This document shows, one piece after another, positions 1 through 8,553 of a stretch of 23,391 nucleotides of DNA; the first letter of the stretch is position 1; each line of letters begins with the position of its first letter. The stretch comes from Seminavis robusta. Its lineage: Eukaryota; Bacillariophyta; Bacillariophyceae; Naviculales; Naviculaceae. Under the pieces are notes generated by a model. It was given only the letters and a program-made list of their open reading frames with translations. It was not told where the DNA came from and did no database searches. The stretch is taken from positions 1 to 23,391 of the forward strand of contig CAICTM010001746.1 of assembly GCA_903772945.1 (NCBI GenBank), written 5' to 3'. Position numbers and translations under genes: made by a program.

Positions 1-332
1 AGCTCACAATCTGAACGAGAGAGAAAGAGAAAACGAAACAAATAGCCAGTCTACTAGACAGTAGAGCTGGAAGGATATTGATTAAATTAGAGAAATTGTG
101 CGTTCAAGTTCACACCTTTTCATAGTTTGGCTACGTGTACCTTCATTAGGGCTAGAGCTACCGGAGGTACACCTGTACTCCTTTCGCGTAGGAGGACGAC
201 AACTCCCACCACCACAGTGTCCGGTGCGCGGCAAACCCGATGGAATGGCCCTCGTGTTTTAGACAAGACGCCCAAGCGACCAACTCAAACGGGGAGCACG
301 TCGGCAGAGTGTCTGCTGTGAAATCTGGCCTT
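1..332. other. 3' flank of the first protease gene, no gene seen
   Basis: This stretch lies downstream of the stop codon of the minus-strand protease. Reading frames cross it on both strands, but none resembles a known protein. The second Cys-rich repeat that the paralogous protease carries at its C-terminus is not recognisable here in the frames examined. It starts with a purine-rich GAGAGAAAGAGAAAA tract (about 18-36). It is probably 3' UTR and intergenic DNA. Confidence 0.5.
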
Positions 333-2696
333 TTAAAGAAGATTGCCGCACAAAGCGTAACCCCAGCAAGTCGGTTGGTATTCGTTACAGCGTGCCCCTG
401 CGGTTGTGTCCCAGCAGCACCTCCCCCTGGCGCAGACATCTTCACACATGTACCGACCTTCTTGGCTTGCCAAACTCGTCTGATCACATGAATCTGCTAT
501 ATAGCTGGAAGCCACCGGAACCTTGATGTAGTCGATGGCTTGTGCGTTCCCATCGCTATCAACCCAAATATGAGCTTTAGAATATGCAGAAAAGTCATGT
601 GGTAGCGCCCAGAGCACAGTGCCATCGGAATAGTCAAGAGAGGCAGACGAATTGGTGATTGTTGCTCCCCAGGTGTATATTCCGTCCCTTCAATAAGCAA
701 TAGTACATTTGCTGACCAATGAGCAGGCGTCCTTCGAAACACAAAAGTCAAAATACTCGCGCTGGCTGCACTCACCCAAAGGAATCATGAAACTCAAAAC
801 GATACACCGATCCCGGCTCCAGCCCAGGCTGTGTGTAGCTGTTCAGTGAACCGGGGACTTCCAACCCTTCTGGTCCCATTGAAATGGTTGTCCATGTCTC
901 GGTTGCATTCTGCCGTTCTGTCATCCACTCAACGCCAGCCCGATCAATGCTGGACCATGGAAGACCAATATCCATGTCTAACTTCTGGAACGTCCACCAA
1001 GTCTCTGGTAACCAGCTGTCATAGTACACATTGAGCGTCACCTCGAATGGGTCATCAGGAAACTCCCCTGGATAGCCTGTGTCTTCCGGTATTGCTGGAG
1101 CTATGGTGGGTGATGGTGTTGGTTCAGAAGAGCCAAGTTCATACTCAGAGACCCAGAGAACATTGCCGTCTGCATCAAACCTCACATAAATGTCGGTCCC
1201 ACTAAAGTATCGGCCATTGTGAGACCAGATGGTCTCGCCTGATTCGGAACTCAACATGACGTTTTCTTGGTTCAGACAATTTGAATAGCCATAGCAAATG
1301 CCATCATGGTCGTTGTCTCCCAAGATGAGGTGGTAGGTGCCCCCTGGAAGGTTTTTCCATCGGTGCCGAATAATAAACTCTTCCCCAGAGCGAAGCCCAG
1401 CCACATCAGAATAGGAATAGGTCTCATAAGGCTGGAAAAAGACCTCCATGCCCAGGTCAACATGTTCCAACAAGAATCCGATTTCATCAGGGTACATGTC
1501 GGAAACAATTGACAAGGTGAAGTTTACATTGCCAGTGGGCAGTGTGCTTGTGTCCAGCTTGGAAGCACATGGGTGCAAGTTGGCTATGTCTGAACACAGA
1601 ACTGGGTCAGGAAAACAAGTATTCTCACAAATTGTTGCAATCATCCAGTCATGGGCAGAGCTGACACGCCCAAACACACTGGGGTACCCATGAGTGCATG
1701 AAGCACCCCAACTGACCACGCCCACTTGCACACCTGAAGCATCCACCACAGGACCCCCCGAATCTCCGTTGCAAGTACCTGTGCAACAAGGAATATTTGC
1801 TTGGTGAGACGCTTTGAAGAACAGTCGCTCCCCCAACAACAGCACCAGTCTCGACCCTTACCACCGAAACCTTGAGGTCCTTGTCCAGCACAGAACTACA
1901 GTTACAGCGTACGCAGGGCAGGAGTTCAGAGATGAACTAAATGGAAGCGGTCCAGCTGGGATAGTACATACCATAGATTCTGGAACAACCATCAGGGTGG
2001 ATGTAGAGGCAAGCTGGTCGTAGATGTCCTGGCAAACGAGGTTATCGTAAGTGAAGAGTGTCAGCTCGAGAAGGTTTTCCTCCAAGGCGAGCGCGTCGCG
2101 GTGATTTCGCCCATGGCCGATCGCAAGCACCTGATCATTCGGGGCAGGATTGGAGGGATTATCATTCAGCACTATTGGCTCCAAATTCGTGGGAGTTACA
2201 CCGTCATTCTGCACCAAAATGGAAGCGTTCAGCTTCAGGAGCATAAAATCGTAGGCCCCCGACCCACCAAGTTTGCTGTCGTGATAGTTGGGATGGACGA
2301 ATCTCTCAACCGCAGTCCGGACTTTCCCTTCTCGCAGCTCTGTGGAACCAAACCACAGCCGGCGATATAAAACATCAGAGTGGTCGCAGCTGAAAAACAC
2401 GCGGAGGACGCGATTAGCCATTTGGTGCATTTGCATTGGTGTCGTTTGGTTGATACGATTATACCTAAAACTCACTGAGCAGCCGTAAGCACCATGTCTG
2501 GCGCAACAATACTGGAACCGCACCCAACTTCGAAGAAACCGAAGGATGGATACGGCGAGGATGCAGGATTCCCGTTAACGATGCGGGGATCGACACCACG
2601 CAGGGATGCGGCGCCGACAGCATTCGTCGCAGCCACAATCATTCCCCCAACAAGAAACCAGGTTGGTGGATGACTGCTGCTATTGAATACGTTCAT
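333..2696 (-). CDS. secreted trypsin-fold (S1) serine protease with two repeat modules and a Cys-rich C-terminus
   Basis: Predicted secreted S1 (chymotrypsin-fold) endopeptidase of 676 aa in five exons: 2696-2476, 2389-1972, 1895-1862, 1778-776 and 687-333. Introns are 86, 76, 83 and 88 nt, all GT-AG with matching phases. After a hydrophobic N-terminus comes R38|IVNG, a typical zymogen activation site. The triad is complete: His74 in LTAAHC (codon split by intron 1), Asp121 in YDFMLLKL and Ser231 in GTCNGDSGGP. The residue six before Ser231 is Gly, not the Asp of true trypsins. After the protease domain (about 39-275) come two related modules, each with a DGI motif (DHDGICYGY; GDGIYTWG), joined by a Pro/Thr-rich linker. 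A Cys-rich segment (CEDVCARGRCCW) ends the protein. ATG 2696 was chosen because a signal-like segment follows. The frame is open to ATG 2903, giving a longer start without a clear signal. The substrate is unknown. It is paralogous to the pseudogene at 5169-7798. Confidence 0.85.
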
Positions 2697-2771
2697 GCTG
2701 GGATCGAACTGAATGAATTTCTTCTTCGTGGTGTTGTGGTTGTTGGTCTTTTGTTTTTGTGGTGGTACTGG

Positions 2772-2779
2772 TACCGGTA
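2772..2779. promoter_or_regulatory. TACCGGTA palindrome, 76 nt upstream of the protease ATG
   Basis: Exact 8-bp palindrome inside GGTACCGGTACG. It lies just upstream of the preferred start codon at 2696. If translation began at ATG 2903 instead, it would be coding. It is one of seven exact copies in the window; a regulatory role is inference. Confidence 0.35.
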
Positions 2780-2891
2780 CGAGGGGGAAACGCCGAAAAA
2801 ATGCAGGTGAGACGTGGAAGATACGTGCGGGGACTGAACTATCGCCAAGCACAGCCAATGACGGGTTCACGACAGGAAGCGTTTTGAGAGG

Positions 2892-2954
2892 ACCATGGTT
2901 CATCGCAGGTGCGCGATGTCGTGGGTTTGAGTGGAACCGAGTTCGTCGTAGCTA
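2892..2954. repeat. dispersed upstream repeat, copy A
   Basis: The sequence from ACCATGGTTCATCGCAGG to TTCGTCGTAGCTA matches copy B at 4869-4925. The first 32 nt differ at 3 positions and the last 21 nt at 2, with a 6-nt length difference between. Both copies have the same orientation, and both lie upstream of a minus-strand gene. It could be a shared promoter or 5'-UTR element, a segmental duplication, or an old mobile-element fragment. Confidence 0.7.
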
Positions 2955-3452
2955 CCAACATGGTCCAAGCTCGCATGTAGAATAAAGAAACTCGAGCTCT
3001 GTGGGATCTTTTTCTTCTTCTACAGTTGAACGGAAGCATAGTTGGAGCGTGGCTCTATACCATTGGCTTCTTCGCTTCGACATAACCATGCATGAGGAGG
3101 ATTCGAGTCATCAGGCGGAAATCCAGGTTCGTTGTGGCAAGAATTTGGGTAGGCCAAGCCTGGGACGCTACTAGCTAGTTTCAATGGGTACCGGTATGGA
3201 TGGCCGGCACAGACGCTACAATGCCTCTACTAGTGTTGATTGATTGACCAGTGGCTGGCAGTGAGAGAAGTTGTCACAAACACAGAACAACGGATCATTA
3301 ATAAAGTTGAGCATTGTACCCGAAGATGCCCTTTAATTCTATGCACTTTCTAACATGAATTGTCCAGCAAGGCAAACACAGTTGCCACCAGCCCCCGTTG
3401 CTATGCTTCTCGAGCCCATCCTGATCGAAATAAATTTCCTTCTGGTATTTGA
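2955..3452. other. intergenic region between the protease and TPR genes
   Basis: This lies between the upstream repeat of the protease gene and the stop codon of the TPR gene. No open frame here resembles a protein. It contains one TACCGGTA palindrome (3189-3196) and should hold the protease promoter and the TPR gene's 3' UTR. No TATA box or polyadenylation signal could be assigned with confidence. Confidence 0.5.
3189..3196. promoter_or_regulatory. TACCGGTA palindrome in the protease/TPR intergenic region
   Basis: Exact copy within GGGTACCGGTATGG. It is about 490 nt upstream of the protease ATG and 256 nt downstream of the TPR-gene stop, so it is the copy least obviously tied to a start codon. 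Confidence 0.3.
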
Positions 3453-4825
3453 TCAAGGACGGATCTCCTTCAAGAATTCTTCAGGGAAGACCTCTGGATC
3501 GTCCGGACCAGATGGCATTGGATGCTGAATGAGGGCGCCCCCCTCTTCTGAATTGACGATCATTGTACTTGTCATACCTTGGATGTTTCGCCCTTCTGAA
3601 AGTAGTTTGTTTTGCAAGAGCCATTTCTCTTTGTCCTTCTTGAGAATTGAAGTCACGTGTGAGGGAGATCCATGGCAAACGTGATGATCTTCCAGTGGCA
3701 TGCCAGGGCATTGGAGCTGTGCCACCATGAGATTTCGGGTTTGATGAGCGACATCAAATTGTGGATTTGGCATGGCCAATGCACGACGGTACCAACGAGC
3801 ACCTTCCAAATTGTTTCCGGCCATACAGTATGCAGCAGCCAGATTGATCATATATGCTTCACTTTCAGGGCGGCATTTCAATGATTCCTGGCAAGCTTGC
3901 ACATGAATACCAGCAACTTGGGAGTTATCCTCATTGGGATTTTCCTGGAGAATGCGGTTGCATGTAAGGGCGAGTTCGAGAAGAGCATCCATGACCATTT
4001 CTGTGTGCTGAGGTGTGTCCATAGGAATCTGTAGAGCATAATCCAATGCAGCACTGAGTTGCTGCCCAGCCTTGGAGCGCAGAATGCTGAAATCAAAGCA
4101 AAAATGTGGATATCGAGGATCAGAAGGAGAGAGATAATTCCCCAATATGTAGTCCTTGGCAGGCAGTAGCAGGACGAGAGAGTCAATTGTCAGCAGCAAA
4201 ACCAAAACAACATTTAGAATTCAAGAGTTTCGACTCGACTCAACTCACCTTGATCACATGGAATGCTTCTGCAGATTTGTCTAGACTTCTCAAGGTACTG
4301 GCATAGTTACAGGCCAATCCAAGGTTATCGGGCCAAGCTCCGTGGTACACCTCGAGCCAGAAGATCCCCTTTTGCATGGCCTCTACCCCTTGTGCTTGTA
4401 GCTTGGCCGTTTCCCGATGGGCCACTTCATGCAGGAGGGTGTTCTCTGTGGGATCTTGTGGATCTGGACTGAGATTTTCGGCCTTGATCTTTTTGTTGGC
4501 GGTAGGATCCAATGCCACCAAGTCGTCGCCGCCACTGGCAGTCTTGGTAGCGTAGAAAAGAACCGGATACCGTTGGACACCGTCTTCTGTAAGCGTGGGC
4601 TTGTTGAGAATGATCCCCTTTCCTCCATTCAGTTTCTTCCCTGCATCACTCTGGAGGCCATTGATGATGACATAGTCACCCTTGGCAAGTTGATCCATGG
4701 TGCTCTCGTTCAGAAAACCCTGGACGAAAGATAATGAGAGCGAAGAGAGAAGGGCAAAGATACGCTTGGATTGGGGACTCAAAGTATCCGTGACTCACGA
4801 CAAAGAAAGATCGCCGTTGCATCAT
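3453..4825 (-). CDS. SH3-like plus TPR-like protein of unknown function
   Basis: Proposed three-exon gene (4825-4799, 4719-4249, 4154-3453; 399 aa). Introns are 79 and 94 nt with GTGAGT donors. The first exon encodes only MMQRRSFFV and was placed because GTC|GTGAGT joins in frame to GTCCAG|GGTTTT. A start at ATG 4698 is possible if exon 1 is untranslated. Residues about 20-60 (GDYVIINGLQ, KLNGGKGII) resemble the small SH3-like beta-barrel common in algal proteins. The middle and C-terminal parts are helical and TPR-like, for example AYMINLAAAYCMAGNNLEGA followed by RWYRRALAMPNP, where Leu/Ala and Tyr/Arg recur at TPR-like spacing. This suggests protein binding. No catalytic motif or clear targeting peptide was seen. 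It lies between two protease paralogs on the same strand. Confidence 0.75.
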
Positions 4826-4832
4826 CCTACAG

Positions 4833-4840
4833 TACCGGTA
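4833..4840. promoter_or_regulatory. TACCGGTA palindrome just upstream of the TPR gene start
   Basis: Exact copy within AGTACCGGTACCG, 7 nt upstream of the proposed ATG at 4825. It is the copy nearest to a start codon. If the longer frame from ATG 4849 were translated, it would encode part of the N-terminus. Confidence 0.35.
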
Positions 4841-4868
4841 CCGTAGCATCGGCCTCCCTGATGCGAGC

Positions 4869-4925
4869 ACCACGGTTCATGGCAGGTGCGGGATGTCGTG
4901 TACAGAATCGAGTTCGTTGTAGCTA
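4869..4925. repeat. dispersed upstream repeat, copy B
   Basis: Partner of copy A at 2892-2954, running from ACCACGGTTCATGGCAGG to TTCGTTGTAGCTA. It lies 43 nt upstream of the proposed TPR-gene ATG. A TACCGGTA palindrome starts 4 nt beyond its end, which is not the case for copy A. Confidence 0.7.
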
Positions 4926-4928
4926 TTA

Positions 4929-4936
4929 TACCGGTA
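4929..4936. promoter_or_regulatory. TACCGGTA palindrome next to upstream repeat B
   Basis: Exact copy within TATACCGGTAGC, about 104 nt upstream of the proposed TPR-gene start. With 4833-4840 it makes the only pair of copies less than 100 nt apart. Confidence 0.35.
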
Positions 4937-5168
4937 GCTGGTTGCTAGCTTGCTCCATCAAGTGCTGTTGGACGCTGGCTAGGTGGTCTTGAAAATTCCT
5001 AACCATCTGGTAGATATTTATGGACAGCTATGCGCAATCTACAATGTGACTGGCGAATCCAGTGCCGACTCCTTGGCACAGCAATCGTTTCAAAGGGAGC
5101 GTTCATAGATAACGCAAACTCCAACCCACACAGACATGACTGGGCTGGCCCGATGTTTGATATCCAGT

Positions 5169-7798
5169 TTAGTAAGGAGGGCGACGCGGCTTCCTCTCAA
5201 CAGCCTCAACAGCCAAGTCCTCTTCTTCGAATACGACGGAACATGGCTCAAAAACGTCGCAGTCCACATCCGCGTCGCATTCAACTTCGTCATCAAAGCA
5301 ACATTCTCCTGATTCGCAAATGATATCACAAAGAGTCTCCGAAATAGACTGGGAGACTTGAGCGGCGTGATTCCTGCAAGCTTCCGACACGTCATCGGTC
5401 GTGATGGCATCGTCACCAAGGACGAGAAGATTGGAGCATTTGGCATAGTTTCCACACTCCGACTGGTAGGAAGTGCAAAGAGTCCCAGAAGTTGTGTTCC
5501 AGCAGCAGTCACCTCTGCTGCAAGCATCCTCACAAATGGAAGTTCCGAGTTCAGTTGTTAAGCTTATCCGGGAACATGCAGCCCCAAGATAAAAACGGGC
5601 CGCGGGAACTTTCACAAAGTCAATGACCTCTGAGTTGCCTTGGGCATCGATCCAGACGTACACTTCAGAGAAAGTTCTGAAACTATTGGGAAGAGTCCAC
5701 AGAACCGTCCCGTCTGTATAGTCAACAGATGCAGATGAGTTGGTGATCGAGACACCCCAAGTGAAGATGCCATCACTGGCCAAAAGAAATCATCACGTGA
5801 GGGACAGATTTCGTCACCTTCAATACATCCAAAATAGCTCTTGCTTACCCCAACGAATCGAAGAACAAGAACCTGTAGAGGGTTTCAGGCCTCAAGTTGC
5901 TTTGGTTGTAGCTGTAGAGATTTGAACCCCACTCCAATCCGCTAGGTCCTTCCTAAACGGTGACCCATTCATCATCAAGAAGAACGCTGTCAACATCTGA
6001 AGTGCCTTCCTCCTGCCGATATTGTTGGAAGTACCAACTGGTTTCTGATATTCATGAATCGTATCTAACATTGACAATCACTTCAGAAGGGCCATCCGGG
6101 AAATCCCCAGGATAGTCGTACGAAATGATAGGGGTTTCAGTTGGGGCTGGTGTGGGCGGTGCGACTCCCTCAGGATATTCCGAGACAAACACAACACTAC
6201 CGTCACTGTCGAATCTGATGTAAATATCAGTGCCGCTGAAAGATCAGGAAGTAGGGATTTGTGAGCGGCAAGCCGCAAATCAGGATCGCGTTCTCGGGAG
6301 CTTTCCCCCCAAACCTTACGCTCACCTGTAATAGTCGCCTGAGTGAGTCCAGATGCTTTCTTTGGAGTCAAGGAAGCTCAAGATGACATTTTCTTGATCA
6401 AGACAGGTGGAATAACCATAGCAAATACCATCATAGTCAGCATCACCCAATGTTAGGTGATATGTTCCATTGGGCAGGTTTTCAAAGCTGTGCTGTATAA
6501 TGAAGTCTTCACCATAGCCCAGGCCAGCAACATCTGCATATGAGTATGTGTCATAAGGCTGAAAGTAGACTTCCAAGCCATACTCAACATGCTCCAGAGC
6601 AAAGGCAATTTCGCCAGGAAACGAGTCAGAAACAACGGTCAAGTTGAGACCAATGGTTCCATTTGACAACACACCAGCACCACCACAAGGATGAAAGCTG
6701 ACAGTATCGCCACAAAGAGATGGGTCTGGGAAACATGGGTTCTGGCAAATAGCATCATTGATCCAATCATAGGCAGAACTAACACGTCCAAAAACACTTG
6801 GGTAGCCATAACGGCTACAGGCATGGCCCCAGCTCACAATGCCAACTTGCACGCCAGTAACAGGATCAATTACCGGTCCACCCGAATCACCATTGCAACT
6901 TCCTGTCCGATACCAGATTGTCCCCAGACGTGAGATGATGAAGCTGTGGTTGCCTGCTGGCTGTGTACAGTACACTCTCAAAGCTACCTACCGCCAAAAC
7001 CCTGAGGTCCTTGACCTGCACAAAACTATGGAATGGGATGAAAATCATGTAGGGGCGAAACACAACACACGTTGACGCAAGATCAATAGTCCGGTGTCTT
7101 ACCATCGATTCCGGCACTACCTCGAGCTCGGATGTGTCCGTGTCTGCCGTCTGGTTGTATATCTCGATGCATACATCGTCATCATAGGCATACAAAGAAA
7201 CTCCAAGAGATTATCTGACAGGCTATAACCGGCGAAGCTTGTCCGCCCATGACCGATGACACGGAGTTGTTCAGCGGCAGTTGGAATCAGGTCATTGTCA
7301 TTCAAGTTAATTTTCTCCAAGGCCGTAGGGGTCACACCATCGGCTTCGAAAAACATGGAGGCGTTGACCTTCATGAGCATGATATCATACTCTCCCGTGC
7401 TGTCTTCTCGATAATCAGGATGTGGTATGCGGTCCAACACAGTACGCACAGTCCCATTGTAAAGTTCTGTAGAACCCAGCCAGACACGTCGCCGCAGGAT
7501 ATCCCAGTTCTCGCAACTTTGGAAGTCAACGTATCGTTGGAGCATCGAATTGAGCAAGACAAACAATTCACATCGAAAGCGGAAGTGATCAGACAAGCGG
7601 TATCACAAGTGGCGGAACTTACTGGGCAGCCGTCAACAACATGTCGGGAGCAACGATGCTGACGCCACACCCCACCTCAAAGAAGCCAAAGAAGGGCTCC
7701 GCTTGGGCAACCTGATCACCATTTACAATCTTTGCTCTCAGATTGCGTGGACTCGCGGACGCTAAAACGGGAAGGAGAAAGAAGGAGAGGAACTTCAT
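5169..7798 (-). pseudogene. disrupted S1 serine protease paralog (one frameshift, two stops)
   Basis: Paralog of the protease at 333-2696. Exons: 7798-7623, 7516-7103, 7025-6992, 6902-6326, 6235-5849 and 5775-5169; introns 106, 77, 89, 90 and 73 nt. It begins with a clear signal peptide (MKFLSFFLLPVLASA) and a K|IVNG activation site. His59 lies in LTAAHC split by intron 1, the Asp in EYDIMLMKV and the Ser in GSCNGDSGGP. Exon 2 is 414 nt where 415 is needed: the frame breaks near 7200, between SDNLLE and YAYDDDVC. In exon 5, TGA (6054-6052) stands where the paralog has Trp, and TAG (5955-5953) precedes EGPSGLE. Both flanks still align with the paralog. The intron at 6325-6236 is absent from the paralog. 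The C-terminus has two Cys-rich repeats (CEDACSRGDCCW, CDIICESGECCF); the paralog has one. Sequencing errors, or in-frame splicing of 6069-5953, are alternatives to pseudogenisation. Confidence 0.8.
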
Positions 7799-8260
7799 CT
7801 CTCCGCTGTTGCAGCCAAATTTGAAAGATCAAGAAGACGATGGATTGTTGTTGTTATTGTTGTGAGAGTGCCAGCAACATTGTGGGAGCAGCACGGCGCC
7901 CATAGATGCCATGGATGCGAAGGGCGAAGCGGTGGGTGTCATCGGAAAATGGGAAACCTGTGAGACGTGGATAATCGCTCTCGCAGAAGTTACGTTTGTC
8001 TGTCCCATACCTCCGCTGTCCACGATGAGAACGCAACTTGAAATCTTGAATCTCCTAGCTCTCTGCCCAGTCCCTCTCTCATAATAACTTTTCACTTTCT
8101 CCACCTACTACCCTCATTCAGCTACCCCTTCCCACCCCCTTCCAGCCGCCTCAAGCTGGAGTAGTCTGTGTCCTACAGCGCTTCGCATCTATCATATCCG
8201 AAGACTGATCGTGCTAATATTCCTGGCTGCCGGTGCGATGAAGTCCATCCATCCCATTCG

Positions 8261-8268
8261 TACCGGTA
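8261..8268. promoter_or_regulatory. TACCGGTA palindrome with adjacent GGTACC repeats
   Basis: Exact copy at the start of TACCGGTACTGGTACCGC, so a second half-matching unit follows directly. It is about 460 nt upstream of the protease pseudogene ATG. Confidence 0.35.
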
Positions 8269-8314
8269 CTGGTACCGCTAGTGCTCTACCGTATTGAAAA
8301 CAATGGAGATTTCC

Positions 8315-8331
8315 CTCCTCCTCCTCCTCCT
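8315..8331. repeat. CTC trinucleotide microsatellite
   Basis: CTCCTCCTCCTCCTCCT, about 5.7 uninterrupted units, in intergenic DNA. Such tracts are often length-variable; nothing suggests it is translated. Confidence 0.8.
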
Positions 8332-8553
8332 TTCGCCCTGCACCTCAACCGTGTGTACGACTGTACTCGTCTAAACAAATTGATTGTTCAAGTTTTCACA
8401 CGTTGCCCCGGTCTGGCCCGGCACCGTCTTATGTCACCTCCTGGTTGTGTCGTTTTGGTCAAATTGAACATGCCAGCAGCTACCCAGTAAGCAGATTGAT
8501 AGCACTGCACTATAGGTTTTCTCCTATTCGTTGATTGATTGTGGTATCCAACG

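Larger units (their letters stand above)
7799..8553. other. intergenic region upstream of the protease pseudogene
   Basis: This lies between the pseudogene start and the stop codon of the aldo/keto reductase; both genes are on the minus strand. It holds a GTTGTTGTTATTGTTGTG low-complexity tract (7846-7864), a TACCGGTA palindrome (8261-8268) and a CTC microsatellite (8315-8331). Several frames are open but none resembles a protein. It should contain the former promoter of the pseudogene and the reductase 3' UTR. Confidence 0.5.

Noticed and set aside
2697..2903. Protease translation starting at ATG 2903.
   Set aside because: The 69-residue extension is Pro/Lys/Asn-rich and would bury the signal-like segment. 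ATG 2696 fits a secreted protein better, though the frame is open.
6052..6054. TGA as a selenocysteine codon.
   Set aside because: Algae can use selenocysteine, but the paralog has Trp (TGG) here and a second stop, TAG, follows 33 codons later. A nonsense mutation is simpler.
7846..8331. GTT and CTC low-complexity tracts as coding repeats.
   Set aside because: They lie in intergenic DNA with no supporting frame or splice sites.
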